Shown in pieces: positions 9,060-18,825 of a stretch of 64,000 bases of DNA. How positions within the stretch are numbered: the first letter of the stretch is position 1; each line of letters opens with the position of its first letter. The stretch is taken from NCBI GenBank assembly GCA_002490425.1, contig DKTZ01000035.1:20341-84340 (forward strand), given 5' to 3'. The DNA is from Ruminococcaceae bacterium UBA7217. Lineage in GTDB: Bacteria > Bacillota > Clostridia > Oscillospirales > Acutalibacteraceae. The position numbers and the translations under genes are program-made. The notes under the pieces are model-generated. The model was not told the DNA's origin, did no database searches, and saw only the letters and a list, made by a program, of their open reading frames with translations.

Positions 9060-10439
9060 ATGAATAAAAACGATATTGCCGTAATTATGGCAGGCGGAAG
9101 CAGCACTCTTTTAAAATCGGCTAATTCACCTGTTCTCGCAAAGGTACTCGGGCAGCCAATGATTCAGAGCGTTACTGAAGCGGCACTGCTTTCGGGAATT
9201 GAAAGGCTCGCAATTATTGTACCCTCGGGCGACACACAAATCCGCTCGCTTATTAAAAAAGAATTTCCCGACGCAGATATTGAGTTTTTTGAGCAATCCG
9301 TACCTCTGGGCACTGCACACGCTGTACTGGCGGCACAAGAATCAATTGAAGCCGTAAAAGACGGAAATGTGCTTATTTTAAACGGAGATACCCCGTTTAT
9401 TGACGCTTCGACCATAAATTCCGCCTATGTTCTGCACACCGCTATGCAAAACGATGCAACTGTAATCACTGCAACAGTTACAAAGCCTTTCGGCTACGGA
9501 AGAATTTTAAGAGATGCAAACGAGCATTTTTCGGGAATTGTTGAAGAGGCTGATGCAGACAGCAGTACAAAGAAAATTACTGAAATTTCGTCAGGCACCT
9601 ATTGGTTTAAGTCGGATGTGCTATTAAATGCTCTTCATAACCTCTCTCCCCGTGCAAACGGCCATTTTAACCTTGTAGATGTTATTTCAAATGTAATCCG
9701 TTCAGGAATGAAGGCAGATACTTTTTTTGCGCCTAACTCCGATATTATTCTCGGTGCTAACGACCGTATTCAGCTTATGGAGCTTAATGAATACGCAAAA
9801 ATGCAGACTATACAGTACCACCTTTCGGCAGGCGTTGAAATTCCGTATTCAGACGGCGTTGTTATTGAAAAGGGCGTCCAAATCGGAACGGACACCTGCA
9901 TTTTACCCGGCACAATAATTAAGGGGAAAACAGTTATCGGCAAAAACTGCGTAATAGGTCCTAACAGCGTTATTGAGGACTCGGTTATCGGCGATAATGT
10001 TAAGCTTAATCAGACCCAGTGCGAACAGTGCATTGTAAAAAGCGGTGCAAACATCGGCCCGTTTGTTCATATCCGTCCGAATTCCGTTATCGGCGACAGC
10101 GTTCACCTCGGCAATTTTGTTGAGGTGAAGAACTCAAATATTGATACGGGAACTAAGGTTTCGCACTTAACGTATGTCGGCGACTCAGATGTCGGCAAGC
10201 GTGTAAACTTCGGCTGCGGCACTGTTACGGTTAACTATTCGGGCAAGGCAAAATACCGCACTACCATTGGCGACGATGTATTTATCGGCTGTAACACAAA
10301 CCTTGTTGCTCCCGTAACTGTGGGCAACGGCGCTTATACGGCGGCAGGCTCAACCATAACCGAAGATGTTCCTGAGGATTCACTTGGCATTGCAAGGGCA
10401 AGGCAGGTCAACAAAATCGGCTGGAAAGTAAAAAAATAA
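9060..10439 (+). CDS. glmU: GlmU-type N-acetylglucosamine-1-phosphate uridyltransferase / glucosamine-1-phosphate acetyltransferase with atypical nucleotide motif
   Basis: A 459-residue two-domain protein: N-terminal nucleotidyltransferase (1-230) and C-terminal left-handed beta-helix acetyltransferase (250-459). The acetyltransferase motifs (FVHIRPNS, SHLTYVGD, the NYSGKAKYRTTIGDD segment) are well conserved. The nucleotide-binding signature is odd. It reads AGGSSTLLKS at 11-20, where E. coli has AGKGTRMYS. The essential Arg18 aligns with Leu17 and the conserved Lys25 aligns with Pro24. The gene makes UDP-GlcNAc for peptidoglycan if both halves work. Its place before pth and mfd is the normal clostridial order, so it is probably the housekeeping copy despite the substitutions. 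Confidence 0.88.
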   Translation: MNKNDIAVIMAGGSSTLLKSANSPVLAKVLGQPMIQSVTEAALLSGIERLAIIVPSGDTQIRSLIKKEFPDADIEFFEQSVPLGTAHAVLAAQESIEAVKDGNVLILNGDTPFIDASTINSAYVLHTAMQNDATVITATVTKPFGYGRILRDANEHFSGIVEEADADSSTKKITEISSGTYWFKSDVLLNALHNLSPRANGHFNLVDVISNVIRSGMKADTFFAPNSDIILGANDRIQLMELNEYAKMQTIQYHLSAGVEIPYSDGVVIEKGVQIGTDTCILPGTIIKGKTVIGKNCVIGPNSVIEDSVIGDNVKLNQTQCEQCIVKSGANIGPFVHIRPNSVIGDSVHLGNFVEVKNSNIDTGTKVSHLTYVGDSDVGKRVNFGCGTVTVNYSGKAKYRTTIGDDVFIGCNTNLVAPVTVGNGAYTAAGSTITEDVPEDSLGIARARQVNKIGWKVKK

Positions 10440-10464
10440 AATTAACCGAAAGGCATTAAAAAAT

Positions 10465-11076
10465 ATGTTCAACAGATTCAAAAATACTCCTACTGAATCT
10501 GTCGGCACACCTGAATTTATCGTGGCAGGGCTTGGAAATCCTGATAGGAAGTACACCTATACACGGCATAATTCGGGGTTTTTGTGCGTTGATATGTTAT
10601 CGTCAAAGCATAATTTCAGTGTTGACAGATTAAAATTCAAATCACTTATTTGCGATACTGTTATAGCAGGACACCGCTGTATTGTAATGAAACCGCAGAC
10701 CTATATGAACAACAGCGGCGAGGCAATCAGAGACTGCGCCGCATTTTACAAAATTCCGCCCGAAAAAATACTTATAATTTGCGACGACATCAATTTAGAC
10801 ATTGGCAGACTTCGTATCAGGCGAAAGGGCAGTGACGGCGGACAAAACGGTATAAAAAATATTATTTACCACATGAACAGCGACTGTTTCCCCCGTATTA
10901 AAATCGGCGTAGGCAAAAAGCCTCACCCCGATTACAATTTGGCTGACTGGGTGCTTTCGGAATTTACGAAAAAAGAGTTAGAATCTCTTGAAAGTGTACT
11001 TAAAAATGCCTGTGACGCTGTGGAGCTTATAATAAACGGCAAAACAGACGAGGCTATGAACCTTTTTAACAGTTAA
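10465..11076 (+). CDS. pth: Peptidyl-tRNA hydrolase
   Basis: A 203-residue Pth. The motif GLGNPDRKYTYTRHNSGF contains the catalytic His and conserved Asn, and MKPQTYMNNSGEA, CDDINLDIG and RRKGSDGGQNG follow in the canonical order. It frees tRNA from stalled peptidyl-tRNA. The order glmU-pth-mfd on one strand with gaps of about 10-25 bases indicates a single operon. Confidence 0.96.
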   Translation: MFNRFKNTPTESVGTPEFIVAGLGNPDRKYTYTRHNSGFLCVDMLSSKHNFSVDRLKFKSLICDTVIAGHRCIVMKPQTYMNNSGEAIRDCAAFYKIPPEKILIICDDINLDIGRLRIRRKGSDGGQNGIKNIIYHMNSDCFPRIKIGVGKKPHPDYNLADWVLSEFTKKELESLESVLKNACDAVELIINGKTDEAMNLFNS

Positions 11077-11087
11077 CGGAGCGTATT

Positions 11088-14000
11088 ATGTCCGGATTCT
11101 CATCATTAAGTGAAAAGTCCTCCGAATATTCCGCTGTTGTAAGATGCTTTCAAAAAGGCTTTTTACCGCAAGGAATTTTAGGACTTTTGCCTGTGCAAAA
11201 AGCACAGATAATTTCATCACTCAACGAGAGCTTACAGCGAAAAGCTCTCGTTATTGTCCCTGACGAGTCTTCCGCCGCAAAGCTTTGCGACGACATAAGA
11301 CCCTTCGGGGTTTCAGTGTTGCAATACCCCGCGCGAAGCTTTTCATTTTACGGTCAGGACGCACAGTCTCACGAATACGAACAAAAACGCATTAAAACCT
11401 TACGAGCAATGCTTGACGGCAAATTCCGGATAATTGTAGCCTCGGTTGAGGCTGCCGCAAGCTTTACAATTCCGCCCTGCGAACTTCTCCAAAAGTCCGT
11501 CATTATTAAACGGGGCGAGGATATTCCTCTCGAGAAAATTCTTTCAGCTCTTGAAAATGCAGGATATACAAGAGTTGACGCCGTTGAGGGCGTCGGTCAG
11601 TATTCTTCACGTGGGGGAATTATTGACTTTTTCTCGCCCGACAGTGAAAGCCCTGTACGAATTGAGCTTTGGGGCGACACCGTTGACACAATGTGTCAGT
11701 TTGACATTGAAACTCAGCGCCGCACTGTCAGCATTGACGAAATTATAATTGCCCCGTCAAAGGAGATTATTGCAGACCCCGAAGAGCTTTCCGAAAAACT
11801 TGCAAAGCTTTCCTCAGCACAAAGAGGGAAAAAAGCCGAAAGTATCAAGAAAAACATTGAAACCGACATTGAAAGGCTTAAAAGCGGTCTCAACGTAAGC
11901 TCACCTGACAGATATTTACCCCTTGTTTACTCCCCTGCCACTGTTTTTGATTATCTCGGCTCTTCGGATGCGGTTTTTGTGTCCGAAACGGGTGCTGTAA
12001 AAGAAAAACTCACCTCCTACGATAAGCTACTGAATGAAGATGTCAAATCCTGCTTTGAGGACGGAATACTTTGCAAGGGTCTTGAAAAATTTGCATTAAC
12101 AACTGCCGAGCTTTTTGGTATCTATGAAAAATACCCGACCGCATTTCTTGACAACTTTGCAAGGGGTAGCTTTGACGTGCCGATTAAAAATCTTACAACC
12201 TTTTCGGCATCGTCTCTTCCTGTCTGGAACGGAAAATTAGATGTGCTGAAAGAGGATATTACACCGATTCTTTCTAAAGACGCAACCGTAACGGTGTTTG
12301 CAGGTACGGACAAGAGCGCAAGGGTACTTGCCGAAAATCTTAACGACGATAAAATCCCTGCTCTGTATTTTCCCGTAATTCCCGATACATTTCCGAAAGG
12401 CACTGTAACGGTGCTTCCCGGCTCGCTTTCTTCTGGCTTTGCCTACCCCTCACAAAAGCTCTATGTTTTCACATATTCCCGTGTATATACCTCAACAGTT
12501 AAAAGGCGCAACAAAAACTACAAGGCAAAGGATACAATCCATTCTCTTGACGAGCTTCACAAAGGGGATTACATTGTCCATTCCGTACACGGTATAGGCG
12601 TTTTTGAGGGAGTTACACAGCTCCAGAACGGAAAAATAATTAAGGATTACATTAAAATTAAATATGCCAAAAGCGATGTGCTGTATGTTCCCGTCACTCA
12701 GCTTGACCTTGTTTCAAAATATATCGGCCCTCACGAGGACGACGGCAAAGCAATAAAGCTGAACCGTCTCGGCGGCGGAGATTGGGAAAAAACCAAATCA
12801 AAGGTACGCTCCGCTGTAAAGGATATGGCAGACGAGCTTATAAAGCTATATTCAAAGCGAATGGAATCGCAGGGCTTTGCGTTTTCGCCCGATATTGATA
12901 TGCAAAGTGATTTTGAAAGAAGATTTGAATATGAAGAAACGGGCGACCAATTAAGATGTATAGCCGAAATAAAGCGTGATATGGAAGAACCTCACCCTAT
13001 GGACAGACTTTTGTGCGGAGATGTCGGCTTCGGCAAAACCGAGGTTGCACTGCGCGCCGTTTTCAAATGTATTGCAGACGGCAAGCAGTGTGCAATTCTT
13101 GTCCCTACAACAATACTTGCTCTTCAGCATTATCAGACTATTATGAAACGCTTTGACGGCTTCCCCGTTGAAGCTGAAATGCTGTCACGCTTCCGCACGA
13201 AAACACAGCAGGAAAAAATAATTAAGGGTATAAATTCAGGCTTTATTGATATAATAGTCGGCACACACCGTCTTATTTCAAAGGATATTAAGTTTAAGGA
13301 TTTAGGTCTTTTGATTGTTGACGAGGAACAGCGTTTCGGAGTGGCTCAGAAAGAAAAGCTAAAAGAAAAATTCCCGAATGTTGACGTACTGACTCTCTCC
13401 GCAACGCCTATACCCCGAACGCTTAATATGGCAATGTCGGGTATTCGTGATATGTCCGTTATTGAAGAAGCTCCGTCCGACCGTTTCCCTGTGCAAACTT
13501 ATGTTCTTGAGCATAATTTACCTCTTTTGTGCGAAGCTATGGACAAGGAGCTTCGCCGAGGCGGTCAGGTTTACTATCTTCACAACAACACGGAGGATAT
13601 TGACCGCACTGCTAACAGCATAAAAGAATTTTTACCTGACGCAAAAATTGCTGTCGCTCACGGTAAAATGGACGAAGAAACGCTTTCGGGGCTTTGGCGT
13701 GACCTTATGGAAGGAAACATTGATATTCTTGTCTGCACAACAATAATTGAAACGGGCGTTGATGTGCCGAACTGCAACACACTTATTATTGAGGATGCAG
13801 ACCGCTTAGGTCTTTCACAGCTTCACCAGATAAGGGGGCGTGTAGGCAGAAGTACAAGACGAGCATTTGCATATTTCACATACAAAAAAGACAAAAATCT
13901 TACCGAGGTTGCATACAAGCGCTTGCAGGCAATCCGTGAATACACCGAATTTGGCTCAGGCTTTAAAATTGCAATGCGTGACCTTGAAATAAGGGGTGCT

Positions 14001-14564
14001 GGCAACCTTTTGGGCGCACAACAGCACGGGCACTTGGCATCTGTCGGGTACGATATGTATATGAAGCTTTTATCCGAGGCAATCAAAGGCGAAAAGGGCG
14101 AAGAACCGAAGAATACAAAGGACTGCCTTATTGATCTTCAGATAAACGCACATATTCCCGACAAATACATCACTGCGCTCTCGGCAAGGCTTATGACATA
14201 CCGAAGAATTGCAGATGTCAGAACTACGGAAGAGGCGGACGATGTGCGTGACGAGCTGCGTGACCGCTTCGGCGAGATTCCGCCGTCGGTAAACGGACTT
14301 ATTGAGGTTTCGCTTTGCAGGAACAGAGCCGCTGAAATGGGCATTCACGAAATTGGCCAAAGAGGGAATACTCTCGCACTTTACTGCGAAAGCATCGAGC
14401 CCGCTCTCGTGCTGGAAATTTCGTCAGTTCTGCGTGGGCGTATAAGCGTAACAGCTTCAGGCAAGCAGAGTATAAATGTTAAAATGCTTCCAATGCAAAG
14501 TCCTCTTGAAACACTTACGGAAATTTTTGACGCGGCAAAGAGTTTTTCCGCCGATAAATTATAA
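11088..14564 (+). CDS. mfd: Transcription-repair coupling factor Mfd
   Basis: Full-length Mfd of 1158 residues. It has a UvrB-like N-terminal module, the RNA-polymerase interacting domain (HSVHGIGVF followed by DVLYVPVTQLDL), and a RecG-like translocase with Walker A GDVGFGKTE (about 644-652), DEEQRFG (about 744) and SATPIPRTL. A C-terminal TRCF domain follows. It removes RNA polymerase stalled at lesions and recruits UvrA. The ATG follows CGGAGCG, and the gene starts 11 bases after the pth stop. Confidence 0.96.
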   Translation: MSGFSSLSEKSSEYSAVVRCFQKGFLPQGILGLLPVQKAQIISSLNESLQRKALVIVPDESSAAKLCDDIRPFGVSVLQYPARSFSFYGQDAQSHEYEQKRIKTLRAMLDGKFRIIVASVEAAASFTIPPCELLQKSVIIKRGEDIPLEKILSALENAGYTRVDAVEGVGQYSSRGGIIDFFSPDSESPVRIELWGDTVDTMCQFDIETQRRTVSIDEIIIAPSKEIIADPEELSEKLAKLSSAQRGKKAESIKKNIETDIERLKSGLNVSSPDRYLPLVYSPATVFDYLGSSDAVFVSETGAVKEKLTSYDKLLNEDVKSCFEDGILCKGLEKFALTTAELFGIYEKYPTAFLDNFARGSFDVPIKNLTTFSASSLPVWNGKLDVLKEDITPILSKDATVTVFAGTDKSARVLAENLNDDKIPALYFPVIPDTFPKGTVTVLPGSLSSGFAYPSQKLYVFTYSRVYTSTVKRRNKNYKAKDTIHSLDELHKGDYIVHSVHGIGVFEGVTQLQNGKIIKDYIKIKYAKSDVLYVPVTQLDLVSKYIGPHEDDGKAIKLNRLGGGDWEKTKSKVRSAVKDMADELIKLYSKRMESQGFAFSPDIDMQSDFERRFEYEETGDQLRCIAEIKRDMEEPHPMDRLLCGDVGFGKTEVALRAVFKCIADGKQCAILVPTTILALQHYQTIMKRFDGFPVEAEMLSRFRTKTQQEKIIKGINSGFIDIIVGTHRLISKDIKFKDLGLLIVDEEQRFGVAQKEKLKEKFPNVDVLTLSATPIPRTLNMAMSGIRDMSVIEEAPSDRFPVQTYVLEHNLPLLCEAMDKELRRGGQVYYLHNNTEDIDRTANSIKEFLPDAKIAVAHGKMDEETLSGLWRDLMEGNIDILVCTTIIETGVDVPNCNTLIIEDADRLGLSQLHQIRGRVGRSTRRAFAYFTYKKDKNLTEVAYKRLQAIREYTEFGSGFKIAMRDLEIRGAGNLLGAQQHGHLASVGYDMYMKLLSEAIKGEKGEEPKNTKDCLIDLQINAHIPDKYITALSARLMTYRRIADVRTTEEADDVRDELRDRFGEIPPSVNGLIEVSLCRNRAAEMGIHEIGQRGNTLALYCESIEPALVLEISSVLRGRISVTASGKQSINVKMLPMQSPLETLTEIFDAAKSFSADKL

Positions 14565-14567
14565 TTA

Positions 14568-14596
14568 TTGTAATACAAGATAAAATGTGCTATATT
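14568..14596 (+). promoter_or_regulatory. Sigma-A promoter of the LTA-synthase-like gene
   Basis: TTGTAA (14568-14573), 17-base spacer, TATATT (14591-14596), within the 68-base gap after mfd. Confidence 0.55.
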
Positions 14597-14632
14597 ATAT
14601 AATAATATGGAAAAATAAAGGAGTGTTGAAAT

Positions 14633-16459
14633 ATGTTTTTAGTTTTAGGTGCCGTAATTTCGGTACTGTTCGGAATTGCAGATGCTTTTCTGTTTACTCC
14701 CGAACGCAAGATTTTTGCAAAAATTAAAACAGTTATCTGTTATTTGCTTGAGGCAAACATCTTTGCAATGTCCATTGCAAAATTCGTAATGAAGGTGCCT
14801 GATATTCTTCAGACTTCGCTTCACTCTTCCGGCTATAAATTCAAATATGCCGCTTTAGTGCTTGCAGTCAGCCTTATAATATTTGTTTTAAGAGGTTTTA
14901 TTCTAAATGCATTGTCACTTCAAAAGTCCGAGCCCAAAAACAAGAAAAAGGCAAAAGCAGTAAAAATTGTTTCTATAATTCTGTTTTCACTCGGCACAAT
15001 AGCTTACTTTGCTTCAGTTTGGGGTATGGAAGCATTCGGTAATCTTTCTCCCGACCAAATTCTTATTAACATCACCTCACCCGTTGCAGGTAATGAAGTA
15101 GGTGTTTACTATTCGGTATTTGAAGGGCCTGTATTAAAAGCCGCATTTGCAATATCTGTTTTTTCTTTACTTGTATTCTTCCCGTATAATATAATTTTTA
15201 CTTTCAAAGAAAAAAGCCAAACAATTCTTTCGGAATTTTCTTTAAGAATTATCTCCCTTTTAATTGCAATTTCGGTAATTATCGGCGGATGTGCCTTCGG
15301 CATTACAAAGTTCCAATTGCAAGACCTTGTTTCTGCATATTTCTTTGATTCCGAATTTATTGAGGACAATTACGTTGCTCCCGCCGACGCCGGTCTTAAA
15401 TTTCCTGAGAAAAAACGTAATTTAATAATGTTTTACCTTGAATCAATGGAAAATACTTTCCTTTCTAAGGATTTAGGCGGCTATATGAACGAAAACCTTA
15501 TTCCCGAGCTTACTGAGCTTGCAAACGAGGGTTATGTTTTCTCTCATACCGACAATAAACTCGGCGGATTTTTACCGTCAACGGGTGCAGGTTGGTCAGT
15601 AGCTTCTATGGTCAATATGGGCTTCGGCGTTCCGATGAAGGTTCCGACAGACGGCAACTCTTACGGTACAGAGGGCAACTTCCTCCCCGGCGGCACATCG
15701 TTAGGCGATATTTTACACGAGCAAGGGTATGAGCAAACTTTAATGTTCGGCGCAGACGCAGCCTTCGGCGGTGTTGACCATTACTTTAATCTCCACGGCG
15801 AATTTAATATTATTGACTACAAAGCCGCTAAAGAAAAAGGCTTAATTCCTGACGACTACTATGTTTGGTGGGGTTATGAGGACGACAAGCTCTATGAATT
15901 CGCAAAGGATGAGCTGACACGTCTTTCCGAAACCGGCAAGCCCTTCCATTTTGTTATGGAAACAGCCGACACTCACGCTCCCGAAGGATATTTAAGTCCA
16001 AATGCTGAAAAGAAATTCCCTGACCAATATTCAAACACTATTTATTACAGTCAGGCGGAAGCAGTTAAATTTGTCCGTTGGATTCAGGCTCAGCCATTCT
16101 ATGAAAATACTACAATCGTTATCATCGGAGACCATTTAACTATGGCTTCGTGTATTTCGGAAACAGTTAAGGATTATCAAAGAACCTGCTTCAACCTTAT
16201 TCTTAACCCTGCCGAGGATTTGAGAAATCTTCCCGAAAACCGCTTCAGAAACCGTCAATGGGCGTCATTTGATATGTTCCCGACAATGCTTGCAGGGTTA
16301 GGTGTCCAGATACCTGACAATCACTTAGGCATAGGCACAAATCTTTTCTCAGGCGAAAAGACTCTGTTTGAAAAATACGGTGTAAGTGAAGTAAACGACA
16401 AGCTTACTCAAAAGAGCAATTTCTACAACGAAAACATTCTTATAAATCCAAATAAATAA
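14633..16459 (+). CDS. LTA synthase / MdoB-like phosphoglycerol transferase
   Basis: A 608-residue membrane enzyme. About five N-terminal transmembrane segments occupy residues 1-240, followed by an extracellular alkaline-phosphatase-superfamily domain. Motifs include FYLESMENT (about 265), the STGAGWS segment (about 315) with the presumed nucleophilic Thr, and the metal-binding GDH near 500. Family members transfer glycerol-phosphate units from phosphatidylglycerol to lipoteichoic acid or to membrane glycans. The FLPGGTSLGDILHEQGY region resembles the clostridial MdoB-like branch, so the acceptor may be something other than classical LTA. Confidence 0.88.
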   Translation: MFLVLGAVISVLFGIADAFLFTPERKIFAKIKTVICYLLEANIFAMSIAKFVMKVPDILQTSLHSSGYKFKYAALVLAVSLIIFVLRGFILNALSLQKSEPKNKKKAKAVKIVSIILFSLGTIAYFASVWGMEAFGNLSPDQILINITSPVAGNEVGVYYSVFEGPVLKAAFAISVFSLLVFFPYNIIFTFKEKSQTILSEFSLRIISLLIAISVIIGGCAFGITKFQLQDLVSAYFFDSEFIEDNYVAPADAGLKFPEKKRNLIMFYLESMENTFLSKDLGGYMNENLIPELTELANEGYVFSHTDNKLGGFLPSTGAGWSVASMVNMGFGVPMKVPTDGNSYGTEGNFLPGGTSLGDILHEQGYEQTLMFGADAAFGGVDHYFNLHGEFNIIDYKAAKEKGLIPDDYYVWWGYEDDKLYEFAKDELTRLSETGKPFHFVMETADTHAPEGYLSPNAEKKFPDQYSNTIYYSQAEAVKFVRWIQAQPFYENTTIVIIGDHLTMASCISETVKDYQRTCFNLILNPAEDLRNLPENRFRNRQWASFDMFPTMLAGLGVQIPDNHLGIGTNLFSGEKTLFEKYGVSEVNDKLTQKSNFYNENILINPNK

Positions 16460-16515
16460 GTAAATTGCTTCTGTAATATCCTGCGGAGCATATATTTACA
16501 AAGTAATATAAAAAA

Positions 16516-16548
16516 GTACCGTCAGGATATAATAAGTCCTGACAGTAC
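16516..16548. other. Intercistronic hairpin without T-tract
   Basis: GTACCGTCAGGA and TCCTGACAGTAC (16516-16527 and 16537-16548) form a 12-bp stem with one C/A mismatch and a 9-base loop. It lies between the LTA-synthase-like gene and the metallophosphoesterase, 20 bases before the start codon. No T-run follows on either side, so it is more likely an mRNA-stability or processing hairpin than a terminator. Confidence 0.5.
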
Positions 16549-16568
16549 GGCAAAACAGGAGGATACTA

Positions 16569-17900
16569 ATGAGTAAAACGGAAATAAAAATCAAAAAACG
16601 CAAGAGTAAAACTGCGCTTAAGGTTTTGGGAATAATTGCTGCGGTTATTGCAGTTTTATCCTGCATAGGCATAATTGCAACTGCTGTTTCAAGCAAAGCA
16701 AATATGCAGTTGGCTTCGTCCTTCTCTAAGGTTGAAAATGAAGACCGAATAGTCCCCGTTTACAAAGACGGATATTGGACATTTACAACTGACAGAGATT
16801 TAAAAATTGTTCAGCTTACAGATGTACATATAGGCGGCGGCTGGATGTCGGCTGAAAAAGACTCCTTAGCTATTAACGCAGCAGCTTCAATGGTAACGGC
16901 TGAAAAGCCCGACCTTGTAATTGTAACGGGCGATATTTCTTTTCCCGTTCCCTTTCAGGCAGGAACTCTCAACAATAAAAATGCCGCTAAAATATTTGCC
17001 GCTCTTATGGAGTCGTTAGAGGTTTATTGGGTACCCGTTTACGGTAACCATGACACTGAAGCCTACAGCCTTTATTCCCGTGAGCAGCTTTCTGAATTTT
17101 ACGGAAGCGACGATTTAAAATACTGCCTGTTCCAAACAGGCGACGAAAATGTTGACGGCTACGGAAACAGTGCAATCCTTGTAAAGAACAGCAAAGATGT
17201 TATTACTCAGTCACTTTTCCTTTTTGATTCGCATTCTTACACAGACGGTGACTCTTTCGGCATATTCTGGAAATATGACAATATCCACGAAAACCAAATT
17301 GAATGGTACAAAAAGCTTGTAGGCGAATTTAATGCTCAAAATGCCGAGGCTATTGAAAAGGGATATGACACAGAAGAGGAAAAAAATGAGGCAATAAAAA
17401 ATTTCGGAACTGTACCATCCCTCGCTTTTTACCATATTCCGTCCGAAGAATATATGACGGCATGGAAAGAGTACTGTGCCAACGGCAGAAAAGACACGGA
17501 AAACGTTAAATTGCTTTACGGCACGGCGGGTGAAAGCGGCAAAGTAATCTGCATAGGAATTCACCCTGACAATCTGTTTGAAACTATGCAGGAATTAGGC
17601 TCAACAAAGGGTATTTTCTGCGGTCATGACCATTTGAACACATTTTCTCTTGATTACAAGGGAATAAGACTTACATACGGCTACAGCATTGACTATCTTG
17701 CATATTCAGGTATAAGCAAAATAGGCACTCAAAGAGGTTGCACTATTATTACCGTTTCACCCGACGGCTCGTTTACAAATGAAGGTTCGAGCTATTATCA
17801 GGATAAATATCAGATTCTGTCTGGCGGAACAAAGGAAAGCGTAACTATGCAGGACCTTGATAAAGAGGCAAATCCGGACGACCTGATTTTCAAAAAATAG
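16569..17900 (+). CDS. Membrane-anchored metallophosphoesterase
   Basis: A 443-residue protein with a basic N-terminus and one transmembrane helix (about residues 18-40), then a calcineurin-like phosphoesterase domain. The dinuclear metal motifs appear in order: QLTDVHIGGG (about 81), VTGDIS (about 118), YGNHDTE (about 158) and GHDHLN (about 352). The catalytic domain should face outside, where it may act on a phosphoester of the envelope or on nucleotides; the substrate is not evident. It follows the LTA-synthase-like gene across a structured 109-base gap, which hints at a shared role in envelope phosphopolymers. Confidence 0.82.
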   Translation: MSKTEIKIKKRKSKTALKVLGIIAAVIAVLSCIGIIATAVSSKANMQLASSFSKVENEDRIVPVYKDGYWTFTTDRDLKIVQLTDVHIGGGWMSAEKDSLAINAAASMVTAEKPDLVIVTGDISFPVPFQAGTLNNKNAAKIFAALMESLEVYWVPVYGNHDTEAYSLYSREQLSEFYGSDDLKYCLFQTGDENVDGYGNSAILVKNSKDVITQSLFLFDSHSYTDGDSFGIFWKYDNIHENQIEWYKKLVGEFNAQNAEAIEKGYDTEEEKNEAIKNFGTVPSLAFYHIPSEEYMTAWKEYCANGRKDTENVKLLYGTAGESGKVICIGIHPDNLFETMQELGSTKGIFCGHDHLNTFSLDYKGIRLTYGYSIDYLAYSGISKIGTQRGCTIITVSPDGSFTNEGSSYYQDKYQILSGGTKESVTMQDLDKEANPDDLIFKK

Positions 17901-17931
17901 AATATCAGCAAAAGTTATATCGGCAAACTAA

Positions 17932-17957
17932 AAAGAGGGCGAGAAGCCCTCTTTTTT
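17932..17957 (+). terminator. Intrinsic terminator after the metallophosphoesterase
   Basis: AAGAGGGC, loop GAGAA, GCCCTCTT, then a T-run. Strong GC stem 30 bases after the stop codon. Confidence 0.9.
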
Positions 17958-17986
17958 AGTTTATGTGATGAATTTACAGCAGTAAC

Positions 17987-18180
17987 CTGTAGGTGCAGGT
18001 TTCCAAGCCTGCCCGATGACAGATCGATTAGTATTTCGGTTTATTTATAATCGTATAGGTCGTCTACATCTACAATCTTGTAGGGTACGCCGACTCGGCG
18101 TACCGTGGGGAATGGCTTGCAAATTCAAGATTATACTCGTGATGATGTGGCAGCGTCCCCTATTACTACAACACATCATC
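17987..18180. repeat. Repeat-bearing intergenic stretch between two convergent genes
   Basis: Three palindromes occur here. At 17989-18013 GCAGG/CCTGC flanks TTTCCAAG, one member of the dispersed GTAGGG hairpin family. At 18084-18104 a perfect 9-bp stem (GGTACGCCG/CGGCGTACC) sits in the TTGTAGGG...CCGTGG frame that recurs near 59530. At 18141-18180 a 9-bp stem (GATGATGTG/CACATCATC) with a 22-base loop lies just downstream of thiN. No convincing gene is present. Confidence 0.6.
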
Positions 18181-18197
18181 CAATGCCAAAGTATTCA

Positions 18198-18821
18198 TTA
18201 CCTACGAATTTTAATAAGCAGTGCTTTGCCTTTTTTAACCGTTATTTCGGCTGTTTTTCCGGGTAGCGGCTCATTGCTTATTCCGTACTGATATTCGCAG
18301 TTGATTTTTGCATTTTCAAGCGGAAATTTTGCGTTTTTCTCAGTTATTTCCTCAGCCTCGCCAGTAATATTCAAAAGAGAAAAATATGAATATGAATTGT
18401 CAACGAATACTGTTTCGTTTGACACGATCTGCATTTCGGAAAAATCGTCTATCATCTCTGCCTTTTTTCCAAGCGAAAACAGATAAAGCAAAACGGAAAC
18501 ATTGCCGAGCGTGTGGTCAAGCCGTCCGCCGACAGTTCCTATTAAAATAAACTCATCAAAGCCACGTTTTACAGCTTCCTTTGCAGCAAAAAAAGTGTCG
18601 GTATCATCTTTTTCACAGGGCAAAACTATTGTTTCAATGTTCAAATTAGGATTTTCGTGCGAATCAAAATCCCCTACTATTAAGTTCGGTTCAACGCCGA
18701 GCTTTTCTCTGTGACGAATTCCGCAATCGCAAAAAATAAAGTAATCGTCTTTGCTGATTTTTCGGCAGACAGCGTCAAAATTTTCTATATCCGCTCCGCC
18801 AACTATTACACATCTTTTCAT
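18198..18821 (-). CDS. thiN: Thiamine pyrophosphokinase
   Basis: About 207 residues from the ATG at 18821 (MKRCVIVGG), which has AGGTGA just upstream; longer in-frame readings run into ylmH and are rejected. The motifs VGDFDS and the DDTDTFFAA segment, followed by GTVGGRLDHTLGN, are diagnostic of TPK. The enzyme transfers pyrophosphate from ATP to thiamine to give thiamine diphosphate. It starts 4 bases after the ylmH stop, so the two are translationally linked. Confidence 0.9.
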   Translation of the reverse strand: MKRCVIVGGADIENFDAVCRKISKDDYFIFCDCGIRHREKLGVEPNLIVGDFDSHENPNLNIETIVLPCEKDDTDTFFAAKEAVKRGFDEFILIGTVGGRLDHTLGNVSVLLYLFSLGKKAEMIDDFSEMQIVSNETVFVDNSYSYFSLLNITGEAEEITEKNAKFPLENAKINCEYQYGISNEPLPGKTAEITVKKGKALLIKIRR

Positions 18822-18825
18822 TTTG

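Noticed and set aside
18016..18291. Rightward 91-codon reading frame across the gap and into thiN
   Set aside because: It runs through palindromic repeats, has no ribosome site and overlaps the 3' end of thiN on the other strand.
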